Shown: positions 50,251 to 59,700 of the stretch, one piece after another
How positions within the stretch are numbered: position 1 is the stretch's first letter
Layout of the letters: every line of letters starts with the position of its first letter
DNA from: Anaerococcus marasmi
GTDB taxonomy: Bacteria > Bacillota > Clostridia > Tissierellales > Peptoniphilaceae
Reading direction: 5' to 3'
DNA: 64,000 nt
NCBI RefSeq assembly: GCF_900290195.1
Contig: NZ_OLMF01000004.1
Coordinates: 1,888,114-1,952,113 of the forward strand
The notes under the pieces: model-generated
What the model was told of the DNA's origin: nothing
Database searches by the model: none
What the model saw: the letters and a program-made list of their open reading frames with translations, nothing else
Program-made: the position numbers and the translations under genes

Positions 50251-51642
50251 CTATAATTTTAACTTGCTTATACTTTCTATAATTTCTTCCATGTGCATGC
50301 CATGGCTGCCTTTGACAAAGACCAGGCTAGATTTTGTTATCAGAGACTTTAGCTTGTCTATGAGATCATTTTTGCTGGTGAAGTGGAAGATCCTATCCTT
50401 GGAGAAGTTCTCTGAGGCTCCCTCATACATATGTTTAGAAAGGCTACCAAAGAAGAGACAATAGTCAATATCTTTTGGGTCAATCTCGCTTCCTACTTCA
50501 TAATGGAGGTCGTTTTCGCTCTCTCCAAGCTCCAGCATATCACCGAGCACTAGGATTTTGGTATCATAGCCACCTAGAAGCTTAGTCGTCTCAAGGCCAC
50601 TTCTTAGAGATTGAGGGTTTGACTTATAACAGTCATCCAAGACATCGAAACCTTCAAGTTCTATTATACTAGACCTATTATTGGCAGGAGTTACTTCAGA
50701 AAGTCCCTTTTTGATCTGATCATTGCTTAGGCCAAGAAGGCTAGAGACTAGAACTGTCACTCCTCCGTTGTAGATATTGTGGCTACCAAGTAGGGGAATG
50801 GTGTAAGTTTCTCCATCATGGGAGAATTTTACATTTCCTCTATTATCACCAGAGGCTTTTACTACGAAGTCATTATCATCACATTCTCCGAAAGATATCA
50901 TCTTTTGTTTTACTTCATAGGAGGAGATTTCCTTTTTCATTGTAGGATCATCACCGTTATATATGAAATATCCGTCTGGGCTTAGGCCTTCTACGATTTC
51001 CATCTTAGCCTTTAAGATTCCCTCTTTGGTCTTGAGATTTTCTAGGTGACTATCTCCAATATTCGTAATGATTGCAATATCAGGTTTTGATATATTTGTA
51101 GTAAGAGATATATCTCCAAAGCTATCTGTTCCCATCTCTACTATAGCGATATTTGTATCTTCATCAAGGGATAGGATAGTTTTAGGAACTCCTATTTCGT
51201 TGTTTAAGTTTCCTATAGTCTTTTGAACCTTGTACTTTTCCTTAAGGACTTCGTAGAGAAGGTCCTTGGTAGTTGTCTTTCCGTTTGATCCTGTGATGCC
51301 TATTACTTTAATATCTTTTAGCTCGCTCCTGTAGGATCTTGCCAAATCTTGGAGAGACTTTAATGTATCTTCGACTCTTATATAAGGAATGGATATATTT
51401 CCTTTTATCTTACAATCACGATCTGCTAGAAAGGCAGAGGCACCCTTATCTTCACATTCCTTGATGAAAAGTCTTCCGTCAAAGACTTCTCCGATTAGGG
51501 GAATGTAGAGGTTTCCTTCTTGGATTGTCCTTGAATCAGAAGATACTCCCTTGATTTTAAGACTAGCGTATTTTTCATCTGAGATTTCTCCGCCGATCAT
51601 TTTGGCGATTTCGCCTAGATTTCTTTCTATCATTTCTGCCAC
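50251..51642 (-). CDS. murF: UDP-MurNAc-tripeptide--D-alanyl-D-alanine ligase
   Basis: A 463-residue Mur ligase that joins D-Ala-D-Ala to the UDP-MurNAc-tripeptide in the cytoplasm. The ATP loop is VIGITGSNGKTTTKDLL (about residues 110-126), followed by GNLNNEIGVPKT, a metal-binding MGTDSFGDI segment, ANNRSSIIELEGFDVLDDCY and the C-terminal ligase domain with LGDMLELGE. The length is normal. It overlaps ddl by 13 bases, so the enzymes making and adding D-Ala-D-Ala are produced together. Confidence 0.95.
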   Translation of the reverse strand: MAEMIERNLGEIAKMIGGEISDEKYASLKIKGVSSDSRTIQEGNLYIPLIGEVFDGRLFIKECEDKGASAFLADRDCKIKGNISIPYIRVEDTLKSLQDLARSYRSELKDIKVIGITGSNGKTTTKDLLYEVLKEKYKVQKTIGNLNNEIGVPKTILSLDEDTNIAIVEMGTDSFGDISLTTNISKPDIAIITNIGDSHLENLKTKEGILKAKMEIVEGLSPDGYFIYNGDDPTMKKEISSYEVKQKMISFGECDDNDFVVKASGDNRGNVKFSHDGETYTIPLLGSHNIYNGGVTVLVSSLLGLSNDQIKKGLSEVTPANNRSSIIELEGFDVLDDCYKSNPQSLRSGLETTKLLGGYDTKILVLGDMLELGESENDLHYEVGSEIDPKDIDYCLFFGSLSKHMYEGASENFSKDRIFHFTSKNDLIDKLKSLITKSSLVFVKGSHGMHMEEIIESISKLKL

Positions 51643-52667
51643 CTTTCAAATCCATCTTCTATTAATCTATCCAAAACTTCCGAAAAGCTTTCATCATACA
51701 TAAGCTCGCAAAGTCTTGCGAAAAATGATGAAGGGGTAAATCCAGGGAAGGTGTTGATCTCATTGACATAGAAATTATTATCTTTGCCTAGGAAGATATC
51801 AACCCTGGCAAAGCCTTCACAGCCGCAAGCCTCGTAAGCTCTTCTTGCAAATTCTTGAGCCTCTTCAAGCTTTTCTTTTTCTAGTATATAAGGAAGAGTC
51901 TCCTTGGTAGACTTAGAAAAATACTTGGCATCGTAGTCGAGGAAGGTGTGGTCTGAGATATAGGCTGCAGGCTCAGAGACATCTGGATTCATGTAGCCTA
52001 CAAGAGCAAACTCGATTTCCTGGCCTTCGATTAGCTCTTCTACAAGGACCTTTTTGTCATACTTTAAGGATTCTTCTCCAGCAGCTAGAAGTTCCTTCTT
52101 ACTTGTAACCTTGCTTACCCCGACAGAAGACCCATTAGCAGAAGGCTTTACTATAAGAGGAAGACCAATCTCTCCGATACATCTATCAGCGAAGTCACTA
52201 TCAAAGCCATCCTTATTAGTATAGAGATACTTGGCCTGGCTTAATTTATTCTTCTCAAAGATATCATTACTTGTAACCTTGTCCATGCAGATTGCTGAAG
52301 ATAGAAGGCCATTTCCTATGTAGGCAATTCCTATAACATCTAGGAGGGCTTGGATGGTTCCATCTTCTCCATAAGTTCCGTGGACTGCAGGAATTACAAT
52401 AGTCTTTGAATAATCCTCCTTAGATAGGCAGTCGAGGAAACTTGCAATAGACTTTGTCCTATTTTCCTTAACTTCCCTAACTAGGTCAAACTCATTATCA
52501 GTATCGATCTTATCGAAACTTTCTGAGTAAGCTCCTTTCTTATTAATATATACCAACTTTATCTTATATTTTTCTTCATTTAAATTCTTGCTTATGTTAA
52601 GGGCACTTCTTAAAGAGATATCATGCTCGCTTGAAGGTCCACCACATAAAATATAGACATTAATCAT
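51630..52667 (-). CDS. ddl: D-alanine--D-alanine ligase
   Basis: A 345-residue ATP-grasp enzyme making the D-Ala-D-Ala dipeptide of peptidoglycan. It opens with VYILCGGPSSEHDISLRSA, has AVHGTYGEDGTIQALLD, the ATP-grasp LIVKPSANGSSVGVSKV, VEELIEGQEIEFAL and the C-terminal metal/substrate motif VNEINTFPGFTPSSFF. Nothing suggests a D-Ala-D-Lac (vancomycin-resistance) ligase, but I did not align the specificity loop. It is first in the minus-strand ddl-murF pair. Confidence 0.93.
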   Translation of the reverse strand: MINVYILCGGPSSEHDISLRSALNISKNLNEEKYKIKLVYINKKGAYSESFDKIDTDNEFDLVREVKENRTKSIASFLDCLSKEDYSKTIVIPAVHGTYGEDGTIQALLDVIGIAYIGNGLLSSAICMDKVTSNDIFEKNKLSQAKYLYTNKDGFDSDFADRCIGEIGLPLIVKPSANGSSVGVSKVTSKKELLAAGEESLKYDKKVLVEELIEGQEIEFALVGYMNPDVSEPAAYISDHTFLDYDAKYFSKSTKETLPYILEKEKLEEAQEFARRAYEACGCEGFARVDIFLGKDNNFYVNEINTFPGFTPSSFFARLCELMYDESFSEVLDRLIEDGFERWQK

Positions 52668-53010
52668 TCTTTGCTCACTTTCATATAAATTCTATGAGGA
52701 TTATACTACTTTAGGAAATTTTGGGCTAATAATTAGGAAATTGGGGCTAAGCTTAAAGAAAAAATCACAAGAGATTACATTTGTTACAATTTAATTCGCT
52801 AAAAGGAAGAAAAAAATATAGCTGTTATGTAAGAAATATAGAAAAATAATGAAAAAAATCTATGAATTTAATAAAATATTTGATAAAATCATCTAAAAAA
52901 GTCCAGGGAAAACCATATATATCAATATTTCTAAGAAAATATCAAAAAAAATCATAATCTACATAATTTTCACACAATTTAAAGGTACAATAGGTCTTGT
53001 GAAAAACAGT

Positions 53011-53027
53011 TGTTAATATTTTGTAAC
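53011..53027 (+). promoter_or_regulatory. WalR (YycF) box
   Basis: TGTTAA-tattt-TGTAAC fits the WalR consensus TGTWAH-N5-TGTWAH at every defined position. It lies 48 bases before the start of a secreted wall protein. The rest of the 400-base gap (52668-53074) is AT-rich with no gene. Confidence 0.55.
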
Positions 53028-53074
53028 TATTATTACAAGTAAAATTAAATTTGAAAATTAGAAAGAGGATATAT

Positions 53075-53959
53075 ATGAACAAATTCACAAAATACGCACT
53101 AGCAGCAGCGCTAGTACTACCATCAGTATTTACTTTCGGATCAAAGGAAGCAAAGGCTGACAGAATCGAACTTAACACAGAAAAGGCAAAAGCAGTAAAC
53201 GTAAGAAGCAGTGCTAAAGAAGTAAACAATGTTATTGGAACAATCAATGACGAAAACAAATCTTACGAAATTCTTGGAAAAGCTAATGGCTGGTACAGAA
53301 TTGACTTCGAAGGAAAAGAAGCATTCGTAGGAACACCATGGTTCAACGTAACAGCTGAAACAGAAGTTATTGCTCCAGCAAACTTCAGAGATGAAGCTCA
53401 ACTTTCATCAAATGTAATAAGCGTTCTACAAGAAGGCGATGTAGTTGAAGTTATCGAAGAAGCAGATAATGGATATGTTAAAGTAAAATTCGATGGTAAA
53501 GAAGGATACGTATACAACAACCTTCTAAAATCATTCAAAGAAAGAAACGAAAAAGCTCAAAATAAAGCTAAAGCACCAGTAAGTAATAATAACGAAGCTT
53601 CATACCAAACGTATGAAGAACCAACATACACATACACAGAAGAATATTACTACGAAGAACCAGCAGAAGACTACTACTATGAAGAGCCAGCTAGTGACTA
53701 CTACGAAGAAGACTACTCTTCATACCAAGGAGATTCAAACTGGGCAAAAGAATGGATAGCTCAAAGAGAATCAGGTGGATCATACACAGCATATAACCCA
53801 GCTGGTGGCTACTACGGAAGATACCAACTAAACCCATCCCTAGTAGGCTACGGAGCAAGCCCAGAAGAACAAGAAGCAGCAGCAGACTCATACGTATACG
53901 GAAGATACGGTTCATGGGAAAACGCTCAAGCATTTTGGGCTAATAATGGTTGGTATTAA
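53075..53959 (+). CDS. Secreted SH3 / transglycosylase-like cell-wall protein
   Basis: A 294-residue exported protein. A signal peptide (NKFTKYALAAALVLPSVF, cleavage near AKA-D) is followed by two bacterial SH3 domains (about residues 28-95 and 96-160, the second with DVVEVIEEADNGYVKVKFDG), a Tyr/Glu-rich linker (EEYYYEEPAEDYYYEEP) and a C-terminal domain (about 225-294) like the IsaA/SceD/Rpf transglycosylase fold: WIAQRESGGSYTAYNPAGG, GRYQLNP and ENAQAFWANNGWY. The Glu in QRESGG is the expected catalytic residue. AGAGGA precedes the ATG at 53075. A WalR box upstream agrees with a peptidoglycan-remodelling role. Confidence 0.8.
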   Translation: MNKFTKYALAAALVLPSVFTFGSKEAKADRIELNTEKAKAVNVRSSAKEVNNVIGTINDENKSYEILGKANGWYRIDFEGKEAFVGTPWFNVTAETEVIAPANFRDEAQLSSNVISVLQEGDVVEVIEEADNGYVKVKFDGKEGYVYNNLLKSFKERNEKAQNKAKAPVSNNNEASYQTYEEPTYTYTEEYYYEEPAEDYYYEEPASDYYEEDYSSYQGDSNWAKEWIAQRESGGSYTAYNPAGGYYGRYQLNPSLVGYGASPEEQEAAADSYVYGRYGSWENAQAFWANNGWY

Positions 53960-53961
53960 GT

Positions 53962-54230
53962 GAGCCCCTCCGGCTCGTGGAGGAGTCTCCATGAAATGGT
54001 TCTGCGCAGCAGAATGCCCGTCTGGCCAATAGAAGACCCTCCGCGGAGTGGTCGCAGGGCGAAGCCCGAGAATTCCCAAGCGGCTTAGAGCGCCCAAATC
54101 AAGGGTCGTTTAACTGGCTAATTGAGTGCCCACCACGGAGTGGTTCTGCGAAGCAGAAGATAGGCCCGTCTGGCCAATAGAAGAAATTATCCGCGCCCTG
54201 GTAGCGGCTCCACGGAGTGCTTACTTTAAA
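53962..54230. repeat. Repeat array 5: GC-rich mosaic
   Basis: About 270 bases much richer in G and C than the surroundings, directly after the wall-protein stop. Internal repeats include GGTTCTGCG(C/A)AGCAGAA twice, CCCGTCTGGCCAATAGAAGA twice, and CTCCGGCTCGTGGAGGA, which relates to the GCCCGTCCGGCTCGTGGAGG sequence at 8527. No coding frame is credible. Confidence 0.65.
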
Positions 54231-54258
54231 AACAAAAACTAATCAGAATCAAAAACTT

Positions 54259-54290
54259 AGACTAAGACCTTGATGGTTTTAGTCTTTTTT
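54259..54290 (+). terminator. Terminator after repeat array 5
   Basis: An 11-bp stem, AGACTAAGACC with GGTTTTAGTCT (one G-U pair), is followed by TTTTT. Confidence 0.85.
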
Positions 54291-54294
54291 CTTG

Positions 54295-54320
54295 CACTAA
54301 AGTCTTTAGTGGCTATTTTT
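54295..54320 (+). terminator. Second, tandem terminator
   Basis: CACTAAAG (54295-54302) and CTTTAGTG (54304-54311), then GCTATTTTT. It may back up the terminator just upstream. Confidence 0.55.
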
Positions 54321-54382
54321 CTTTGCACTAATTAATAAAAGGGTAAAATCATAAGTAGGAAAAGGCTCATTAGGAGGAAGAA

Positions 54383-54652
54383 ATGAAAGCTATACTAACA
54401 GTCATAGGAAATGATCAAGAAGGAATTATCTATAAAATTTCTAAAGTTTTATATGAATACAACATCAATATCCTTGATCTAAGCCAAACTATAATGGAAG
54501 ACCAATTTGTAGGAATGTTTAATATCGACTTTACAAAGTCAAAGGTAGACTTTGCTGAAATTAAGAAAGCCTTTGATGAATTGGCCGATGCGAACAATCT
54601 CGAAATAAGAATCCAAAACGAAAAGCTCTTTGACGCTATGCACAGGATTTAA
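54383..54652 (+). CDS. ACT domain protein (UPF0237)
   Basis: An 89-residue single ACT domain, a small ligand-binding regulatory fold. It matches the UPF0237 family: [38 protein letters not shown] and the C-terminal [14 protein letters not shown]. These proteins are almost always encoded beside a PFL/UPF0210 gene, as here, with the next start two bases after this stop. AGGAGG precedes the ATG. The ligand, probably an amino acid, is unknown. Confidence 0.92.
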   Translation: MKAILTVIGNDQEGIIYKISKVLYEYNINILDLSQTIMEDQFVGMFNIDFTKSKVDFAEIKKAFDELADANNLEIRIQNEKLFDAMHRI

Positions 54653-54653
54653 T

Positions 54654-56009
54654 ATGGATAAGAATAATATTATTGAAACAATCAAAATGCTAGATGAGGA
54701 AAATCTCGACATCAGGACCCTCACCATGGGGATTTCTCTTTTTGATTGTATAGACAAAGATTATAAAAAAGCATGTGATAAAATTTATGATAAAATCCTA
54801 AGAGAAAGCAAGGACTTTATCAAGACTTCCAAGGAAGTCTCTGCAATCTATGGTGTGCCAATCATTAATAATAGGATATCTGTTACACCAATTTCTCTTA
54901 TTGCGGCAGCAACAGACCTTGACGATTACACTCCCTTTGCCGAATGCCTCGACAGGGCGGCTAAGGATGTTGGAGTTGACTTTATAGGGGGATTTTCTGC
55001 CCTAGTTCAAAAGGGCATGACCAAGGCTGATGAGATCTTGATTAAATCTATCCCAAAAGCCCTATCTACAACTGACCTAGTATGTTCCAGTATAAATGTC
55101 GGCTCAACCAAGGCAGGAATCAACATGGATGCTGTAGCCATGTGCGGGGAAGTCGTAAAAGATTTGGCAGAAAGAACTAAGGATACAGATGCCCTAGGAT
55201 GTGCCAAGCTTGTAATATTTTCAAATGCAGTAGAGGATAATCCCTTCATGGCAGGAGCCTTCCATGGAGTAAGTGAGGCCGATACAGTAATTAATGTCGG
55301 AGTTTCAGGTCCTGGTGTAGTAAAAGCAGCAATCTCAGGCAAGGATGAGCTTCCTATTAATGAAATCTGCGAAATTATCAAAAAGACAGCCTTCAAAATT
55401 ACCAGGATGGGCGAGCTTGTAGCAAGAGATGTCTGCGATAGGCTTGGCAAAAACTTCGGAATACTAGACTTATCCCTAGCCCCAACTCCTGCCATAGGAG
55501 ATTCTGTAGGAAGAATCTTAGAAGAGATTGGAATAGATAATGTAGGAGGACACGGAACAGTAGCAGCCCTAGCCCTTCTAAATGACGCTGTAAAAAAGGG
55601 TGGCCTTATGGCAAGTGCTTCTGTCGGAGGACTTTCTGGAGCCTTTATACCAGTGAGCGAAGACGAAGCGATGATTAAGGCAGTAGATGGAGGACATTTG
55701 ACCTTTGATAAGCTAGAAGCTATGACTTCTGTTTGCTCTGTTGGTCTTGATATGATTGCAATTCCAGGATCTACAAGCTCAGCTACAATTTCTGCTATGA
55801 TTGCAGATGAGGCGGCAATAGGAATGATAAATGCCAAAACTACTGCAGTAAGGATAATCCCTGTTCCAGGAAAGGAAGTAGGAGATTATGCAGAGTTTGG
55901 TGGGCTTTTAGGCTATGCACCAATTATAGACATAGGTAATTCCAATTCAGATAAAATGATTAAAAGAGGCGGTCATATACCAGCCCCTGTTCACTCATTC
56001 AAAAACTAA
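54654..56009 (+). CDS. PFL family protein (UPF0210/DUF711)
   Basis: A 451-residue cytosolic protein of the UPF0210 family, structurally related to glycyl-radical enzymes but without a demonstrated reaction. The family segments are present: [56 protein letters not shown] and [21 protein letters not shown] chose the ATG at 54654, right after the ACT gene, over an in-frame start at 54630 inside it. Pairing with an ACT-domain protein suggests regulation by a small ligand. Confidence 0.92.
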   Translation: MDKNNIIETIKMLDEENLDIRTLTMGISLFDCIDKDYKKACDKIYDKILRESKDFIKTSKEVSAIYGVPIINNRISVTPISLIAAATDLDDYTPFAECLDRAAKDVGVDFIGGFSALVQKGMTKADEILIKSIPKALSTTDLVCSSINVGSTKAGINMDAVAMCGEVVKDLAERTKDTDALGCAKLVIFSNAVEDNPFMAGAFHGVSEADTVINVGVSGPGVVKAAISGKDELPINEICEIIKKTAFKITRMGELVARDVCDRLGKNFGILDLSLAPTPAIGDSVGRILEEIGIDNVGGHGTVAALALLNDAVKKGGLMASASVGGLSGAFIPVSEDEAMIKAVDGGHLTFDKLEAMTSVCSVGLDMIAIPGSTSSATISAMIADEAAIGMINAKTTAVRIIPVPGKEVGDYAEFGGLLGYAPIIDIGNSNSDKMIKRGGHIPAPVHSFKN

Positions 56010-56018
56010 GGAGGAAAT

Positions 56019-56543
56019 ATGGAAAACAAGAACCCAATAGTAACATTTGAAATGGAAAATGGAGATACTTTCAAGGCAGAACTCTACCCAGAAGTTGCTC
56101 CAAACACAGTAAGAAACTTTATCTCACTTATAGGTCACAATTTCTATGACGGAGTAATCTTTCATAGGGTAATCAAAGGCTTTATGATCCAAGGAGGAGA
56201 CCCAGAAGGAGTAGGAATCGGTGGCCCTGGCTATGCTATCAAGGGAGAATTTGCTGCAAATGGCTTTGAAAATAACCTAAAACACGACAGAGGAGTTCTC
56301 TCCATGGCAAGATCTATGATGCCAGATAGTGCAGGCAGCCAATTTTTCGTAATGCACAAAGACAGCCCTCACCTAGATGGCCAATACGCAGCCTTCGGCA
56401 GGGTAATCGAAGGAATGGATGTTGTTGATAAGATAGCGGAAACAAAAACTGACTTCCAAGACAAACCAAAAGAAGACCAAGTGATGAAGACAGTAACTGT
56501 AGAAACTTTTGGCGTAGACTATGAAGAGCCAGAAACAATTTAG
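56019..56543 (+). CDS. Peptidyl-prolyl cis-trans isomerase, cyclophilin type
   Basis: A 174-residue cytosolic cyclophilin that speeds proline isomerisation during folding. FHRVIKGFMIQGGDPEGVGIGGPGY-type sequence holds the catalytic Arg (FHRVIKGF), and GVLSMARSMMPDSAGSQFFV and HLDGQYAAFGRVIEGMDVV are conserved. There is no signal peptide. AGGAGG lies right after the PFL stop, so it may be third in that operon. A terminator follows. Confidence 0.95.
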   Translation: MENKNPIVTFEMENGDTFKAELYPEVAPNTVRNFISLIGHNFYDGVIFHRVIKGFMIQGGDPEGVGIGGPGYAIKGEFAANGFENNLKHDRGVLSMARSMMPDSAGSQFFVMHKDSPHLDGQYAAFGRVIEGMDVVDKIAETKTDFQDKPKEDQVMKTVTVETFGVDYEEPETI

Positions 56544-56551
56544 CAATATTT

Positions 56552-56584
56552 AAAAATAGCAGGCAAGATGTCTGCTATTTTTTT
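56552..56584 (+). terminator. Terminator of the ACT-PFL-cyclophilin operon
   Basis: AAAAATAGCAG (56552-56562) pairs perfectly with CTGCTATTTTT (56572-56582), followed by further Ts. Confidence 0.85.
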
Positions 56585-56717
56585 AACATAAGATATATAT
56601 AATATGTTCTACTAAAAATTTAGTTTTGTGGTATATTGTAATTGGAATAAATTGTCAGAACTAGGGGACTGACTATAGGAAATAAAGTGTTTTAAAATAA
56701 CAATTAAAGGAGGGAAT

Positions 56718-59700
56718 ATGAATTGTAAAAAGAAATTTACGCTATTATTATCAGCAAGTGCCCTATCAATGGCGCTAATGCTACCAGGATCAGATACATC
56801 TTATGCAGTATCTGGTAACGATTTTGATGTTAATACTGGCTGGACTATGTCAGATGATATAACAACTGAGTTTACAGTCAAAAATGCTAATAGAGCTTTT
56901 TCTACAGGGAAAGCTTCAATAGATGATATAGGCGTAACAGCAACATTTGTTAAACAGGCTGATAGGAATGATGGAGCATCCTACTTATCTGCTAACGGAA
57001 ATAACCAAGCAGCTTATGGAGCAACAGCTGGTATGTTTTATGGAAATCCAGATCCAGGATCAATTCCAGCTTTGGGGATGAATACCCAACCAAGTAATGG
57101 CGTTGGTGGTCCTTTAGGATCATGGCAAAAATATAACTCTGATGGAGAATATGAAGTAGGTAGTGTAACTTTTAAATTTGATAGAAAAGTTACAGACCCA
57201 ATATTAGACTTATCAGGGTTAGGTGGCTATGTAAGTAGAGTTGGTTCATACCTTTCCAATGGACGAATGATTCTTGTAGGCTTGGGTTCATTTAACAGCA
57301 CAAATTTACATCTTGCAACTGAAGGAATTACTTTAGAAAATGTAGCATCAAACTCAAATCTAACTGTGGATAATAACATTATTCAAGTAAAAGACAGAAA
57401 TACTTACACAAGAGCAGTAGTAGATAATGATGGATACAACTGGATTCGATTCCAAGATGGGTATGGAAGACAGTACAATGTAAACAGTCCTTCACTAGTA
57501 CCAGCAGGAACAGGCAGTGTTAAATTAAAGGGAACATTTGATGAAGTTACTTTCAAGTTATACCATCAAGCAACACCATATTCAAAGTTTCCAAAAGCAC
57601 AATATAATACGCATGATGCATATTTTGCAAATCAGATCGGAGGAGATCCAGCTAACGGAGATGGAATCAATGGTATGAACGTAATAAACACTGAAAGTGT
57701 TCATATTGGTGGACAATGGTTTAAAGGAGATCAAAACTGGGATTTATTTAGAGCTTCATTAAGACTACAAAAACCATCATCAATTGGAGATAAAGTTTGG
57801 TTAGATGGGAACAAAGATGGTATCCAAGATCCTACAGAGAAACCAGCAGCAGGTGTAACTGTAAGACTTCTTGATAAAGATGGAAATCCAGTAAAAGACT
57901 TTAATGGAAATCCTGTAGAAGACCAAGTTACAGACCCTGAGGGTAATTATAAATTTGAAAACTTGGCAGCTGGAGACTATATAGTAGAAATAGTACCAAA
58001 AGATGGACAAAAATTAACCATTAAAGGTGATGGAACAAATGTTGAAGTTGACTCAGACTTTGATAGCAAGACAAATAAAACAGCACCAATAACCCTTGAA
58101 CCAAATAAACATTTAACTGACATCGATGCAGGTTTGGTAGAAGACACCTACAAGGTAGTTTATAAATTCGAACCTTCTGATGACGGAGTAACTCCAAAAG
58201 AACTCCCAGAAGAAGTTAAAAAACAACTACCTAAGCCAGTAGAAGAAAAAGCAGACGGCGAGACGGTTGACTCACCAAAAGCTGATACTTTCAAAGATGT
58301 CGAAACTGATGAAGGAACTTGGTCTTTTGAAAAATGGGATAATGATTCAGTAACAATTGATAAGGACACAATAGGTGAAGACCGCACAGAAGAAGTAACA
58401 GGCTATTGGAAATTTACACCAAAAGCAAAAGAATACAAAGTAACCCACGAATTCAAATCAGGTACACCAGACAAAGAGTTACCAGAAGAAGTTAAAAAAC
58501 TAACACCAGCTGACAAAGGCGGTAATGAAGACGGAAGCACAGTAGGACCAACCCAGCCAGAACAAACAACAGTAGAAGTAAGTGACGGTACATGGGAATT
58601 TAAGGGCTACGATAAAAATCAAGCCACAATAACAGGAAAAGACGAAAACTTCGTAGGTACATGGGAATTTACTCCAAAAGAATACAAAGTAGACTACGAA
58701 TTCAAACCATCAGACGCAGCAGGAACCCCAGACAAACTTCCAGAAGGAGTATTAAAACAAGTTCCAGAAGAAAAAGGAAAGCTAAAAGATGGTACAGAAG
58801 TTCCATCACCAAAAGAATTCACTCCAGTAAAAGACGAAGTGAACAAAGGAACATGGACATTTGAAGCGTGGGATAAAGAAACTGCAACAATAGATAAAGC
58901 AGACGAACATGTAACAGGAACATGGAAATTCACAAAAGATGAAGAACCAAAACCAACAGAATACAAAGTAGACTACGAATTCCAACCATCAAAAGAAAAA
59001 GGAACACCAAGTGAATTACCACAAGGAGTATTAGATCAACTACCAGAAAAAGTAGAAAATCTAGAAGATGGTAAATCAGTTCCATCACCAACAAACTTCA
59101 CAGAAGTAAAAGATGAAGTAAACAAAGGAACATGGACATTTGAAGCGTGGGATAAAGAAACTGCAAAAATCAATGGAGCAGACGAATACGTAACAGGAAC
59201 ATGGAAATTCACAAAAGATGAAGAACCAAAACCAACAGAATACAAAGTAGACTACGAATTCCAACCATCAAAAGAAAAAGGAACACCAAGTGAATTACCA
59301 CAAGGAGTATTAGATCAACTACCAGAAAAAGTAGAAAATCTAGAAGATGGTAAATCAGTTCCATCACCAAAAGAATTCACTCCAGTAAAAGACGAAGTGA
59401 ACAAAGGAACATGGACATTTGAAGCGTGGGATAAAGAAACTGCAAAAATCAATGGAGCAGACGAACACGTAACAGGAACATGGAAATTCACAAAAGATGA
59501 AGAACCAAAACCAACAGAATACAAAGTAGACTACGAATTCCAACCATCAAAAGAAAAAGGAACACCAAGTGAATTACCACAAGGAGTATTAGATCAACTA
59601 CCAGAAAAAGTAGAAAATCTAGAAGATGGTAAATCAGTTCCATCACCAAAAGAATTCACTCCAGTAAAAGACGAAGTGAACAAAGGAACATGGACATTTG

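Noticed and set aside
51630..52667. Vancomycin-resistance type D-Ala-D-Lac ligase
   Set aside because: It is paired with murF in a housekeeping layout, and no vanH, vanX or vanS/R genes are near.
55007..55837. 276-codon minus-strand frame inside the PFL gene
   Set aside because: The plus-strand PFL protein is clearly conserved; the antisense frame has low-complexity Ser/Ala/Pro content.
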